Counted from the first letter of the stretch, positions 44,811-54,707 are shown. The stretch: 64,000 nt of DNA from Caballeronia choica (GCF_001544535.1 NZ_FCON02000010.1:58049-122048), one strand, 5' to 3'. The notes: generated by a model not told the origin, from the letters alone. Numbers and translations: made by a program.

Positions 44811-47603
44811 TCAGATCCCCCCAAACACCCTCCCCCACAACCCCACCACCGCCGCCCGCTCCTGCGCGACCAACTCAGGCTCGACCCGCGCCTTCTCCAT
44901 CCCATCGAGCCTGAGTTTATGCTGCAACTTCCGATACAACCGATAAGCCGCCCCAATCCTCTCCGCCTCATCCCCCGAAACAAGCCCACACTCCGCCGCG
45001 ATCCTCAGCAGTGAAATATTCCCCGCATTGCGCACGAACTCCCGATGCTCCCGCGCGTGCAATAACACCCAAAACTGCACGATGAACTCGATATCGACCA
45101 TCCCGCCGCGATCGTGCTTGATATCAAAAAACTCCGTCCGATTCGGATGCCCCACCTCCACCCGCTCGCGCATCGCGACGATCTCCCGCGCGAGCACACC
45201 AGGCTCCCGCGGCATCACGAGCACTTCAGCGCGGATCGCCTCGAACTGCTCGCCGATCTCAGCATCGCCCGCGCAGTACCGCGCCCGCGAAAGCGCCTGA
45301 TGTTCCCAAACCCACGCGGTATTCGCCGCATCGCCCTCGCGAATCTGATACGCGCGAAACGACTCAAAACTCGTCACCAGCAGCCCGGACTCTCCATTCG
45401 GACGCAGCCGCAAATCCACATCGAACAAGGTGCCCGCCCCCGTCGCCGTCGTGAGCCACGTGACGAGCCGCCGCGCGAACATCGCATAGATATCGGAAGC
45501 AGCATCAGCGGGGTCGTCGTAGAGAAAAATCAGATCGAGGTCCGACGCATAGCCCAACTCCTTCCCACCCAGCTTCCCATACGCGATCACCGCGAACTTC
45601 GGCACCTCCCGATGCCGCTTCGGAAACTGCTTCCAGACCGTTTCGATGGTCACGTCGAGCACGGCATCGGCGAGCTCGGACAGCCGGTCACTGATGCGCT
45701 CGACGGTGAGATGCCCCGCCAGGTCGATCAGCAGAATGCGGAACACCTCGGCCTGATGCGCGTGACGCAGGAGGTCCATCTGCTGTTCGGCGCCATCGGC
45801 GGCGTCGATGTGCGCACGCAGCGACCGCTTGAATTCCGGCCAGTCGAACGGGCTCGCGATGGCTTCGTCGTCGAGCAGTTCGTCGAGCAGTTGCGGATGC
45901 CGGATCAGGTAGCCCGCCGCCCAGCGTGAGCCGCCGAGCACCGACAGCACGCGATCCAGCGCCGCCGGATATTCGGTCAGCAACGCGAGATAAGCACCCC
46001 GCTTGGCCGTCGCTTCGAGCAGGTCGAAGAGACGCGTGATCGTGTCGCCGCGCCGCTCGGGCGGTTCGATCGACTGCGCCGCTTCCAGCGCGCGCTGCGC
46101 GACGATGTCGAAGCGCTCGCGGCTTTTCGCGGGCAAGCCGGCGTAGCGCGACGAATTCCAGACGCTCGTCAGGCGTGCGAGCAAGCCGGCGGGGTCGGTG
46201 AAACCGAGACCGGCGAGACGCGCGATGAGTTCTTCGCCGGCGCTGTCATCGGCGAGCGCGCTGCTCCAGATCCACGACGCCGCCGAATCCTCGGCCACGC
46301 CGCGCCCGCCCTGACCGTTCATCTTGTTGGCGAAGATTTCGTCGAACTGGCCCTCGGCGATTTCGCGATGCGCGTCGAGCTTCGCCATCAGCGCGGCGTA
46401 ATCGGCAAAGCCGAGCGATTCGGCGAGCAGCGCGCGCTCTTCGGGCGCGACGGGCATCGCGTGAGTCTGCGCGTCGTTACGATATTGCAGCCGGTGCTCG
46501 ACCTTCCGCAGGAAGAGGTAGGCCTCGGTCAGCCCGGCGCGCACCGTCGTCGAAATCAGCCCATGCGCAGCCGCCCGGGCGAGCACGGCAAGCGTCGGAC
46601 GAATGCGAAACTCCGCCACCTGTCCGCCGCGAATCAACTGGAACACCTGCGCGCTGAACTCGATCTCGCGAATGCCGCCGCGTCCGAGCTTGATGTCGTC
46701 GGCCTTGTCTGGGCGCATCGACGCGCGCCGCTGCGCTTCCTGGCGGATCTGCAGATGCAGCGAGCGGATCGCCGCGATCACGCCGTAGTCGAGATAGCGG
46801 CGGTAGACGAACGGCGTCACGATCGCGTCGAGCTGCCTGGCGAGACGCTGCGCCGAAGCGCTCTCGCCTTCTGACACGAGTCGCCCCTTGATCCACGCGT
46901 AGCGTTCCCACTCGCGGCCCTGCACGTAGAAATACTCCTCCAGCATGCCGAGGCTGCACACGAGCGGACCGGAATCGCCATTCGGCCGCAGCCGCATGTC
47001 GACGCGAAACACGTAGCCGTCCTGCGTGAGTTCGGCAAGCGCGGCGATCAGCCGGCGCCCGAGGCGGCTGAAGAACTCCTGCGTCGTGAGCGGTGCGCGC
47101 TGGCCGCCGGCTGTCTCGCCGTCGTCTTCGTAGACGAAGATCAGGTCGATATCCGACGATGCGTTCAGCTCGCGCCCACCGAGCTTCCCCATGCCGACGA
47201 CGCCGAGCGTCAGCCGCTCGCCGCCCGGCCCGCGCGGCTCGCCAAAGAGCACTTCCAGATCCGCCGACAATACCGACAGCGCCCGCTGCACGGTGAGTTC
47301 GGCGAGATCGGTCATCGCGCCCGTCACTTCGGCGACGTCCGCGTCGCCCACGAGATCGCGTTCCATCACGGTGCAGAACACTTCCGTGCGAAGCCGGCGC
47401 AGCGCGGTCTTGAGGGCGGCCTCGTTCAGCGTGGCACCCGTCCCGCAGGTCTGGCACAGCGCATCCAGACGCGCTTCGATCCAGGTCCGCGTGATGCGCG
47501 CCGATGCCCATTGCGCGACTTGCGCGGGCAGTTCGGGACGCGCCGCGTACGCGCGCGCGGCAAAGTTGGAATAGGCGGAACTGCGAAGTGTTGCTGGAGT
47601 CAT
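44811..47603 (-). CDS. glnE: Bifunctional glutamine synthetase adenylyltransferase/deadenylyltransferase
   Basis: Adjusts glutamine synthetase activity by adding or removing AMP according to PII signals. 930 residues, the usual size. Two nucleotidyltransferase domains are visible: GGRELNASSDIDLIFVYEDD in the N-half (deadenylylase) and GGKELGYASDLDLIFLYDDP in the C-half (adenylylase), each followed by its helical R domain (RLRPNG.SG appears in both halves). Divergent from yhdP across 213 bases with a strong hairpin just upstream of the start. The 3' third shows a T/G-rich codon drift. Confidence 0.96.
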   Translation of the reverse strand: MTPATLRSSAYSNFAARAYAARPELPAQVAQWASARITRTWIEARLDALCQTCGTGATLNEAALKTALRRLRTEVFCTVMERDLVGDADVAEVTGAMTDLAELTVQRALSVLSADLEVLFGEPRGPGGERLTLGVVGMGKLGGRELNASSDIDLIFVYEDDGETAGGQRAPLTTQEFFSRLGRRLIAALAELTQDGYVFRVDMRLRPNGDSGPLVCSLGMLEEYFYVQGREWERYAWIKGRLVSEGESASAQRLARQLDAIVTPFVYRRYLDYGVIAAIRSLHLQIRQEAQRRASMRPDKADDIKLGRGGIREIEFSAQVFQLIRGGQVAEFRIRPTLAVLARAAAHGLISTTVRAGLTEAYLFLRKVEHRLQYRNDAQTHAMPVAPEERALLAESLGFADYAALMAKLDAHREIAEGQFDEIFANKMNGQGGRGVAEDSAASWIWSSALADDSAGEELIARLAGLGFTDPAGLLARLTSVWNSSRYAGLPAKSRERFDIVAQRALEAAQSIEPPERRGDTITRLFDLLEATAKRGAYLALLTEYPAALDRVLSVLGGSRWAAGYLIRHPQLLDELLDDEAIASPFDWPEFKRSLRAHIDAADGAEQQMDLLRHAHQAEVFRILLIDLAGHLTVERISDRLSELADAVLDVTIETVWKQFPKRHREVPKFAVIAYGKLGGKELGYASDLDLIFLYDDPADAASDIYAMFARRLVTWLTTATGAGTLFDVDLRLRPNGESGLLVTSFESFRAYQIREGDAANTAWVWEHQALSRARYCAGDAEIGEQFEAIRAEVLVMPREPGVLAREIVAMRERVEVGHPNRTEFFDIKHDRGGMVDIEFIVQFWVLLHAREHREFVRNAGNISLLRIAAECGLVSGDEAERIGAAYRLYRKLQHKLRLDGMEKARVEPELVAQERAAVVGLWGRVFGGI

Positions 47604-47636
47604 CTGGAGTCGGGCTCGCTCGTTGCTTCAAGAACA

Positions 47637-47680
47637 CGACGGCCAGCGAGACGCTTCGGGACACCGCTCGATGGCCGTCG
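47637..47680. repeat. Hairpin just upstream of glnE
   Basis: Inverted repeat of 14 bases per arm with a single mismatch (47637-47650 with 47667-47680) and a 16-base loop, beginning 33 bases before the glnE start codon on the minus strand. It would fold in the glnE 5' leader if transcription starts further upstream. No T-tract, so it is more likely an operator or leader structure than a terminator. Confidence 0.6.
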
Positions 47681-47816
47681 CGAAACACGCCAGACGCCGT
47701 CTGGGCTTGGTTTTCCGGGAGGATTCGAAGGCACGCGCCAAGCCTGATGCGCACCACCGTGTGTTACATTTCAACGCATAACACGCAAAACTACCATATC
47801 GCCGAAACGCCGCAGC

Positions 47817-50800
47817 ATGTCCGACAGCAAGCAATCCGTCGACCCTCTCGAAGTTGGACAAGCGAAGCCCAGCGGCACTGCCGAGCGCGTGCTTTCGCAC
47901 GCCTTCAGGGTCATCCTGGTGCTGGCCGTCGCGCTGTATTTCGCGGTGGCGGGCCTCTATCTCGGCTTGCGCTATGTCGTCCTTCCGCAAGTCGATGCCT
48001 TCCGGCCACGCATCGAGCATCTCGTCTCGTCGAAGCTTCACGCGCAATTGCACATCGGGCGGCTCACCGCGCGCTGGTCGGGCTTCGAGCCGGTGTTCGA
48101 CGTCGACAACCTGCGCATCGATGCCGCCGATGGCGCGCCCGGCCTCGCCGTGCCGCACGCGAGCGCGAGCCTGTCGTGGAGTTCCGTGTTCAGGCTCGCG
48201 CCGGTGCTCTCGAATCTCACTGTCGATGGCCCTGACGTGATCATTTCGCGCGCCGCGGACGGCTCGCTGCGGGTCGCGGGCGTCCCCATCCCAACGAAAC
48301 GCACCGGCGAAAGCGCGTTCACGACATGGCTTCTCAGGCAGCAGGCCATCGTGCTGCGCGACGGTACGCTGCGCTGGCGCGATGCCGAGCGCGCGGCGCC
48401 GGAGATCGCGCTGAAGCGCCTGCGGCTCGCGATCATCAACGACGGCACCCGCCACCGGCTCGCGCTCCAGGCCCCCGCCGACGGCGAATTGCTGCACGGC
48501 CCGCTCGACGTTCGCGCGGACTTCCGCCATCAGCCGTTCGCGGCGATCGGCGTGCCAGCGCACTGGAGCGGCCGCGCCTACCTGACGACAGGCCCCGTCG
48601 ACCTGCCGATGCTCGCGCGTTATGTGGAGATGCCGTTCGCGATCTACAGCGGCCGCATCGACAACCGGATCTGGCTGAACTTCGCGGGCGGCAAGCTGCA
48701 GACGGCGCAAGGCGAGTCGTCGGGCAACGATATCGCGCTGCGCGTGAGGCCGACGCAGCCGCGCCTGGAGTTGCCGATCGCCCAGTTCGGCTGGACGCTC
48801 GCGCAGGACGACGGCGAGTACACGCTGCACCTGTCTGACGTGCACGCGGAGTTCGGCCAGGCACCGCTCGACGACGGCACGCCGGTCGCGCGTCTTTTCA
48901 CCTCGCAAACGTTGACGGCCACCTATCGCGCACCGGCGCCGCAGCGTGGACAGGCGATCAGCGTGGCCGGCGACCAGATCGATCTGGGAATACTCGCCGA
49001 GTTCATGCGCGCGCTGCCGCTGCCGCGCAAGGTGCTGAACGATCTCGTGCGGTTCAATCCGCGCGGGCAGATTGCCAATTACGTCCTGCGCTCCGAGCGC
49101 GCCCCACCGAGGACGCAACAGGAAGCCGACGAGCAACGCGCGAAGGGCGAGGCGCCGCCGCTGCTGAGCTATATGCTGAAGGCCGACCTGCAAGGCATCA
49201 GCGTGCAGGCGCAGGAACCGCCGCCCGGCCTCACGGTGAACAACCATCCGCGCGCGGGGATTCCCGGCATCGAAAACCTGTGGGGCAAAGTCGACGCCGA
49301 CCAGTCGCAAGGCTCGATCACCATCGACACTAGGAACGCCGCGGTCACGATTCCCGGCGCGTTCGATGATCCGCGCCTGACCTTCGATTCGCTCGAAGGG
49401 CGCGCGGCCTGGACCGTCGCCGACGCGCCCGCGCCCGGCGAGCCGCGCAAGGCGTTCACGGTGCGCGTGGAAACGCTGCGCGTGAAGAACGCCGATGCCG
49501 AAGGCGAGGCGACCGCCTACTACTGGAACCAGGGCCACGGACGCGGCTCGCTCGACCTGAAGGCGAAAGTCGCGCACCTGAAGGTGACGCGCCTTGTGCG
49601 CTACCTGCCGACGAGCCTCAGCGAACGCGTGCGCATCTATCTCGGTCATGCGTTGCAGGCGGGCACGTCGCGCAACGGCACGATCGAAGTGCACGGCGAC
49701 CTGACGAAATTCCCCTACGCGAAGTTTCCCGATGCCGGCATCTTCCACATTGAAGCGCCGTTCACCGGCGGCAAGTTCGATCCCACGCCGTTCCCGCCGA
49801 GGAAGCTGGCGAACGGCATGCCGAACTTCTGGCCGGGCTTCGAGGGCATCGACGGCAAGTTCCAGCTGGCGCAGAACAAGCTGCGCTTCGACATCGACCG
49901 CGCGCACTATCGCAACGTCGCGATCACGAAGACGAACGGCCGCATCGAGGACACGGGCAACCGCGAGTCGCTGCTTCTGATCGACGGCCACGCGCACGGC
50001 CCGCTCACCGACATGCTGCAGTACGTCGACGACAGTTCGCTCGGCCTGATCTCGAAGCACGCGGTGCAGAAGGTCCACGCGACCGGCGACGCGACGCTCG
50101 CGCTCAAGCTCGGCATTCCGCGCATCCGGCTGCCGAAGCCGCACGTCGACTACGACGGTTCGCTCACCTTCGCCGACAACGAAATCGCTTATGAGAACCT
50201 GCCGCCGCTGTCGCACGTGCGCGGGCGCGCGAGCTTCGCCGCCAAGACCGTCACGCTCGACAACCTCACCGGGCGTTTCCTCGGCGGCGAAGTGCGCGGC
50301 AACGGCGGCGTCAAGCCGGACGGCAGCTACGCGTTCAACGTGAATGGCCGTATCGGCGCGGACGCGGCGCAGGGGCTCAACGTTCATATCAGTCCGCTGG
50401 TCGCGCAGGTTCTCAAGCGCGTGAGCGGCACGGCGCCCTACGAAATGCACGTGCGCGGGGTCAAGAACGCGCTGCCGCGCATCGAGACCCGTTCCGACCT
50501 CACGGGCCTCGGCCTCGACTTTCCCGCGCCTTTCGCGAAGCCGCAGGGCACGCCGATGCCGTTCGCGCTGAGCTTCGAGCCCGCCGAGGGCGACGCAGCG
50601 GGGCGTCACGATGCGAACCTCACGCTCGGGCCCGTGAAGGCGCATTACGTATTGCAGCAGGTGAGCAAGACGCAGATGAACGTCGTGCGCGGCGCGATCG
50701 GCGTGAACAAGCCGGCGGATTTGCCGTCGCAGGGCGTGACGGCCGCGGTCGAACTCGACGAACTCGATGCCGACGCATGGCGCAAGTTCTTCGCCGAATT

Positions 50801-52013
50801 AAATCCGCCGCCCGCGCCGGGCGAGCAGAAAGCGGTGCAGAAAGTGTCGCAAGCGCCCGCGATGAATGAAAACGTCAAGCAGTTCATCCCGACCCGCGTC
50901 GCCCTGCATCTCACCACGCTGAAGCTGCTCAACCGGCGCTGGGAAAACGTCGTGATCGGTGCGAGCCAGGCCGACCGGAAATGGCAGGCCAACATCGCGT
51001 CGAACCAGGTGTCGGGCTATGTCGCGTGGACGCCCGGCGCGGTCAAGGGCAGCCCCGGCGCGTTGCAGGCGCGCTTCGCGCAGGTCGTGATCCCCGAGAA
51101 GTCGGAGAACGACCTCGTCGGACAGATGATCCGCAGGCCGCCGGCCAACATGCCGTCGATCGATCTGATCGTGAACGAAGTGGTCGTGCGCGGACGGACG
51201 ATCGGGCGGCTCCAGGTCGATGCTCGCAACGACGTCGAGAACGGCGTGCCGGTGTGGCAGCTCGACAAGCTGGAACTGTCGAATGCGGACGCGACGCTCG
51301 CGGCGACCGCCAACTGGCGCGCGCCCGCCTCAGCCGGCCCGCCCCGCCGCACCGCGCTCGATTTCAAGCTCGCCGTGTCGAACCTGGGGTTGCTGCTCGA
51401 CCGCTTCGGCCTGCCGCACGCGCTGAACGCGGGAAGCGGCACGATCTCGGGCAACGCGGCGTGGGACGGCGGCCCGACCACCATCGACCTGCCCACGTTG
51501 AACGGCAATCTCGCCGTCGACCTGCGCCACGGCCAGATCCTGAAGCCGAACGCGGGCGCGGCGAAGCTGCTCGGCATCCTCAGCCTGCAAAGCCTCGCGC
51601 ACCTGCTCACGCTCGACTTCCAGGACGTCGTCGGCAAAGGGCTGCCGTTCGAGAAGGTCACGGGCACGGCGAAGATCGAGAACGGCATCGCCCGCAGCGA
51701 CAACTTCACGATGGTCACGTCGCCGGCGCGCGTCGAACTGAAGGGGATGGTGAACCTGCCGACCCACACCCAGGACCTGCACGCCTACGTGATCCCGACC
51801 GTGAGCGCCGGGGCAGTGGCGATCGGCGCCGCCGTCATCAATCCGCTGCTCGGCCTCGGCACGCTCGCGGCCGATCTCGTGCTGTCGAAATCGATCGGCA
51901 AGGCGTTCGCCCGGGACTACGCGATCACCGGAACGTGGTCGAAACCGGTCATCCAGCGGGTGCACGGCGATCAGGGTAAGATCGAAACACCTGCCGCCGC
52001 TGTCACCGACTGA
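47817..52013 (+). CDS. yhdP: YhdP-family AsmA-like phospholipid transport protein
   Basis: 1398 residues, DUF3971/TIGR02099 family. One N-terminal membrane anchor (about 28-50, FRVILVLAVALYFAVAGLYLG) is followed by a huge beta-rich periplasmic rod of repeating strands and an AsmA-like C-terminal segment (from about residue 1200, SLAHLLTLDFQDVVGKGLPFEKVTG read in part). YhdP-type proteins span the periplasm and help move phospholipids to the outer membrane, overlapping with TamB and YdbH. Followed by the nitrilase gene and tldD, the standard gammaproteobacterial and betaproteobacterial order. Confidence 0.92.
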   Translation: MSDSKQSVDPLEVGQAKPSGTAERVLSHAFRVILVLAVALYFAVAGLYLGLRYVVLPQVDAFRPRIEHLVSSKLHAQLHIGRLTARWSGFEPVFDVDNLRIDAADGAPGLAVPHASASLSWSSVFRLAPVLSNLTVDGPDVIISRAADGSLRVAGVPIPTKRTGESAFTTWLLRQQAIVLRDGTLRWRDAERAAPEIALKRLRLAIINDGTRHRLALQAPADGELLHGPLDVRADFRHQPFAAIGVPAHWSGRAYLTTGPVDLPMLARYVEMPFAIYSGRIDNRIWLNFAGGKLQTAQGESSGNDIALRVRPTQPRLELPIAQFGWTLAQDDGEYTLHLSDVHAEFGQAPLDDGTPVARLFTSQTLTATYRAPAPQRGQAISVAGDQIDLGILAEFMRALPLPRKVLNDLVRFNPRGQIANYVLRSERAPPRTQQEADEQRAKGEAPPLLSYMLKADLQGISVQAQEPPPGLTVNNHPRAGIPGIENLWGKVDADQSQGSITIDTRNAAVTIPGAFDDPRLTFDSLEGRAAWTVADAPAPGEPRKAFTVRVETLRVKNADAEGEATAYYWNQGHGRGSLDLKAKVAHLKVTRLVRYLPTSLSERVRIYLGHALQAGTSRNGTIEVHGDLTKFPYAKFPDAGIFHIEAPFTGGKFDPTPFPPRKLANGMPNFWPGFEGIDGKFQLAQNKLRFDIDRAHYRNVAITKTNGRIEDTGNRESLLLIDGHAHGPLTDMLQYVDDSSLGLISKHAVQKVHATGDATLALKLGIPRIRLPKPHVDYDGSLTFADNEIAYENLPPLSHVRGRASFAAKTVTLDNLTGRFLGGEVRGNGGVKPDGSYAFNVNGRIGADAAQGLNVHISPLVAQVLKRVSGTAPYEMHVRGVKNALPRIETRSDLTGLGLDFPAPFAKPQGTPMPFALSFEPAEGDAAGRHDANLTLGPVKAHYVLQQVSKTQMNVVRGAIGVNKPADLPSQGVTAAVELDELDADAWRKFFAELNPPPAPGEQKAVQKVSQAPAMNENVKQFIPTRVALHLTTLKLLNRRWENVVIGASQADRKWQANIASNQVSGYVAWTPGAVKGSPGALQARFAQVVIPEKSENDLVGQMIRRPPANMPSIDLIVNEVVVRGRTIGRLQVDARNDVENGVPVWQLDKLELSNADATLAATANWRAPASAGPPRRTALDFKLAVSNLGLLLDRFGLPHALNAGSGTISGNAAWDGGPTTIDLPTLNGNLAVDLRHGQILKPNAGAAKLLGILSLQSLAHLLTLDFQDVVGKGLPFEKVTGTAKIENGIARSDNFTMVTSPARVELKGMVNLPTHTQDLHAYVIPTVSAGAVAIGAAVINPLLGLGTLAADLVLSKSIGKAFARDYAITGTWSKPVIQRVHGDQGKIETPAAAVTD

Positions 52014-52026
52014 GGCTGACAGCGGC
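51996..52026 (+). repeat. Inverted repeat across the yhdP stop codon
   Basis: Perfect 10-bp arms (51996-52005 and 52017-52026), 11-base loop containing the stop codon, no T-tract. Possibly an RNA-stability or Rho-related structure. Confidence 0.5.
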
Positions 52027-52085
52027 GCGTCTGGTCCCCACTGTCCCGCTATCGACACATTCGGACGCATTCACCGCAGGCAGAC

Positions 52086-52919
52086 ATGAGCGAAAGATCA
52101 AGCGAAACCCCCGCCGCGCCGTTCAGGGTCGCGGCGCTGCAGATGGTCAGCACGCCGGATCGCGAGCGCAATCTCGCCGAGGCAGGCCGGCTGATCGCCG
52201 AAGCCGCGCGCGCTGGCGCCCAACTGGTGCTGCTGCCCGAATACTTCTGCTTCATGGGCTTCAAGGACACCGACAAGCTCGCCATCCGCGAAACGCCCGG
52301 GCACGGGCCGATCCAGCAGTTTCTCGCCGATGCCGCGCGTGAACATCGCGTGTGGGTGATCGGCGGCACGCTGCCGCTGGAGTCGCCGGAACCGTCACGC
52401 GTGCTGAATACCACGCTCGTCTTCGATCCGTCCGGCAGCCAGGTGGCGCGCTACGACAAGATCCATCTGTTCAATTTCGAAAAGGGCGAAGAGTCGTTCG
52501 ACGAGGCGCGCACCATTTGCCCCGGCGGCGAGGTCCGCACCTTCGATGCGCCGTGCGGGCGCGTCGGGCTGTCGGTCTGCTACGACCTGCGGTTTCCCGA
52601 GCTGTACCGGATGATGGGCGACTGCGCGCTGATCGTCGTTCCTTCCGCGTTTACCTACACAACGGGCAAGGCGCACTGGGAAACGCTGCTCAAGGCGCGC
52701 GCCGTCGAAAACCAGTGCTACGTGCTCGCCGCGGCGCAAGGCGGCAAGCACGAGAACGGCCGCCGCACCTGGGGCCATAGCATCCTGATCGATCCGTGGG
52801 GCGAAATCATCGGCGTGCGCGAAGAAGGCGCGGGCGTCGTGGCCGGCGAGATCGATCCCGCGCGCATCGCGTCTGTGCGGCAGAGCCTCCCGGCTTATCG
52901 CCATCGCGTGCTAGGCTGA
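52086..52919 (+). CDS. Carbon-nitrogen hydrolase, Nit1/Nit2 type (probable deaminated-glutathione amidase)
   Basis: Nitrilase-superfamily amidase, 277 residues. The catalytic triad is readable: Glu in VLLPEYFCF, Lys in YDKIHLFNF and Cys in LSVCYDLRFPELYR. These bacterial Nit1-like enzymes hydrolyse deaminated glutathione as metabolite repair; general omega-amidase activity is the alternative. Located between yhdP and tldD, 72 bases after yhdP, a conserved trio. Confidence 0.9.
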   Translation: MSERSSETPAAPFRVAALQMVSTPDRERNLAEAGRLIAEAARAGAQLVLLPEYFCFMGFKDTDKLAIRETPGHGPIQQFLADAAREHRVWVIGGTLPLESPEPSRVLNTTLVFDPSGSQVARYDKIHLFNFEKGEESFDEARTICPGGEVRTFDAPCGRVGLSVCYDLRFPELYRMMGDCALIVVPSAFTYTTGKAHWETLLKARAVENQCYVLAAAQGGKHENGRRTWGHSILIDPWGEIIGVREEGAGVVAGEIDPARIASVRQSLPAYRHRVLG

Positions 52920-53044
52920 ACCTCACGCGAACCATCCGACAAAATATCCCGAGCTTGAAAGCGCGCTTTTTCTCCCGCAGATGGCTCCCCAGACACCGAC
53001 GTTAGAATAACCACACACGTCATCGATAAAGCCACAGGCACCGC

Positions 53045-54397
53045 ATGAACATCATCGAACCCGGCATCCGCAATCTCATCACCGCGAAGGACGTCCTGCT
53101 CACGCCCTATGGGCTCGACGAGGCGCTCATCACGCGCACGCTCGCCGAGATCTTCACGCACAAGGTTGACTACGCCGACCTCTACTTCCAGGCCACCCGC
53201 AGCGAGGCGTGGAGCCTCGAAGAGGGCATCGTCAAATCGGGCAGCTTCAGCATCGACCAGGGCGTCGGCGTGCGCGCCGTGTCGGGTGAGCGCACGGCGT
53301 TCGCCTATTCCGACGACCTCTCGCCCGAGTCGATCCGCCAGGCGGCCATCGCCACGCGCGCCATCGCGAAAGCCGGCGGCGGCAAGCACAAGATCAAGTC
53401 GGCCAGTTCGCTCACGGGCGTCTCCGGCCGCGACCTGTATCTGCCCGCCGATCCGCTCCATTCGCTCGATGCCACCGCCAAGGTGAAACTGCTCGAACGC
53501 GTCGAGAAGATGGCGCGCGGCCGCGATCCGCGCATCTCCCAGGTCATGGCCGGCCTCGCCGGCGAGTACGACGTCGTGCTCGTCGCGCGCAGCGACGGCG
53601 CGCTCGCCGCCGACGTGCGGCCGCTCGTGCGCGACGATGCGGTGCACGCCGCGCTGGTGAACCTCGAAGCGCGCCCGGCTCCGGCGGGCGCGATGACCGT
53701 CGTGCTCGGGCCGGGCTGGCCGGGCGTGCTGCTGCACGAGGCGATCGGCCACGGGCTGGAAGGCGACTTCAACCGCAAGGGATCATCGGCGTTCGCGGGG
53801 AGGATCGGCGAACGCGTGGCCGCGAAGGGCGTGACGGTGGTGGACGACGGCACGCTGCCGAATCGCCGCGGCTCGCTCAATATCGACGACGAAGGCAATC
53901 CGACGCAGTGCACGACGCTGATCCAGGACGGCGTTCTGAAGGGCTACATCCAGGATTCGCTGAACGCGCGCCTGATGAAGATGCCGGTGACGGGCAACGC
54001 GCGCCGCGAGTCCTACGCCGCCCTGCCGATGCCGCGCATGACCAACACCTACATGCTGAACGGCGACAAGGATCCGGGCGAAATCCTCGCCTCGGTGAAG
54101 AACGGCCTGTATGCGGTGAACTTCGGCGGCGGCCAGGTCGACATTACCAACGGCAAGTTCGTGTTCTCGGCGTCCGAGGCCTACATGATCGAGAACGGCA
54201 AGATCAGCTACCCGGTCAAAGGCGCGACGCTGATCGGCAGCGGGCCGGAATCGCTGAAATTCGTGACGATGATCGGCAACGACATGGCGCTGGACAGCGG
54301 TGTCGGCGTGTGCGGCAAGGAAGGCCAGAGCGTGCCGGTGGGCGTCGGGCAACCGACGCTGCGCATCGAAAAGATGACGGTTGGCGGCACGGTCTGA
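53045..54397 (+). CDS. tldD: Metalloprotease TldD, with internal in-frame deletion
   Basis: TldD subunit of the TldD/TldE protease that clips unfolded peptides such as microcin B17 precursor and antitoxins. The zinc motif [11 protein letters not shown], the [17 protein letters not shown] segment and the C-terminal [20 protein letters not shown] are intact. Length is only 450 residues against about 481 in E. coli and, from memory, about 487 in relatives. The gap is at one point: after ADVRPLVR (junction near base 53632) the sequence jumps to [13 protein letters not shown], skipping the segment with the Gly-rich loop and the following strand and helix. The frame stays open and flanks are well conserved, so this is a recent deletion or an assembly error. 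Activity is doubtful. Confidence 0.88.
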   Translation: MNIIEPGIRNLITAKDVLLTPYGLDEALITRTLAEIFTHKVDYADLYFQATRSEAWSLEEGIVKSGSFSIDQGVGVRAVSGERTAFAYSDDLSPESIRQAAIATRAIAKAGGGKHKIKSASSLTGVSGRDLYLPADPLHSLDATAKVKLLERVEKMARGRDPRISQVMAGLAGEYDVVLVARSDGALAADVRPLVRDDAVHAALVNLEARPAPAGAMTVVLGPGWPGVLLHEAIGHGLEGDFNRKGSSAFAGRIGERVAAKGVTVVDDGTLPNRRGSLNIDDEGNPTQCTTLIQDGVLKGYIQDSLNARLMKMPVTGNARRESYAALPMPRMTNTYMLNGDKDPGEILASVKNGLYAVNFGGGQVDITNGKFVFSASEAYMIENGKISYPVKGATLIGSGPESLKFVTMIGNDMALDSGVGVCGKEGQSVPVGVGQPTLRIEKMTVGGTV

Positions 54398-54401
54398 TTC
54401 G

Positions 54402-54436
54402 GCGTGGATCATGCGGGAATGCCGCATGATCCACGC
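54402..54436 (+). terminator. Hairpin terminator after tldD
   Basis: Perfect 15-bp stem (54402-54416 with 54422-54436) and a 5-base loop, starting 5 bases after the tldD stop. Followed by a mixed T-rich sequence. It separates tldD from the aroG transcription unit. Confidence 0.8.
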
Positions 54437-54496
54437 TCGTTTCCTGCGGTTTTTGCAGTCGACGTGCGGAATCTCCGCGTTTTTATCAGTCCCGAC

Positions 54497-54526
54497 TTGT
54501 CAGTCGCGCATGTTTGAGGTTATAAA
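54497..54526 (+). promoter_or_regulatory. aroG: Promoter of the aroG leader
   Basis: TTGTCA (54497-54502) and TATAAA (54521-54526) with an 18-base spacer (17 if TTATAA is read), a good sigma-70 pair. The predicted start near 54533 gives a leader RNA of about 240 bases before the aroG ATG, holding the leader ORF and terminator. Confidence 0.7.
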
Positions 54527-54578
54527 GGCAATCACCTGATTTTCACGAACCACCCGAAACCACTCCGAACCCGCCGCC

Positions 54579-54644
54579 ATGTCCGCCAAGTTTTATTTTT
54601 ATTTTTTCTGGCATCTCAAGCCGCTGGCGGATCGAGAGGGGTGA
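54579..54644 (+). CDS. aroG leader peptide (aromatic-rich attenuator ORF)
   Basis: 21 codons, ATG to TGA. After MSAK come seven aromatic codons in a row, FYFYFFW (54591-54611): three TTT and one TTC, two TAT and one TGG, then HLKPLADREG. TTT and TAT are rare choices in this GC-rich genome, which would sharpen stalling when charged tRNA-Phe or tRNA-Tyr is scarce. The ORF lies between a sigma-70 promoter and an intrinsic terminator 32 bases after its stop codon. The weak point is the lack of a Shine-Dalgarno before the ATG. Function is inferred by analogy with pheL/trpL leader peptides. Confidence 0.8.
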   Translation: MSAKFYFYFFWHLKPLADREG

Positions 54645-54699
54645 GTCGTAGGTACGCAGAACCCGAAATTCCCGAAAAACCGCCAGCCGAGTCTGGCGG
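54583..54699 (+). promoter_or_regulatory. aroG: Attenuator pairing segments 1-2-3-4 of aroG
   Basis: Segment 1 (54583-54588, CCGCCA, inside codons 2-4) can pair with segment 2 (TGGCGG within 54623-54630). Segment 2 (GCTGGCGG) can instead pair with segment 3 (54680-54687, CCGCCAGC), the antiterminator. Segment 3 can instead pair with segment 4 (54693-54699, CTGGCGG), the terminator stem. A ribosome stalled on codons 5-11 covers segment 1 and leaves 2 free to hold 3. A ribosome at the stop codon (54642-54644) covers 2, so 3 and 4 terminate transcription. Confidence 0.75.
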
Positions 54700-54707
54700 T
54701 TTTTTTT
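54676..54707 (+). terminator. aroG: Attenuator terminator upstream of aroG
   Basis: Strong intrinsic terminator: 7 GC-rich pairs (54680-54686 with 54693-54699) extended by A-T pairs, 6-base loop, then a run of eight Ts (54700-54707). It ends 63 bases before the aroG start codon, so it sits inside the aroG leader, not after a gene. Confidence 0.9.

Noticed and set aside
47761-47784. GTGTTA-N12-TAACAC repeat before yhdP
   Set aside because: Six-bp arms with a long spacer are too weak to claim as an operator without conservation data.
47628-50645. 1005-codon minus-strand frame opposite yhdP
   Set aside because: Shadow of yhdP; no domain and it overlaps the glnE-yhdP promoter region.
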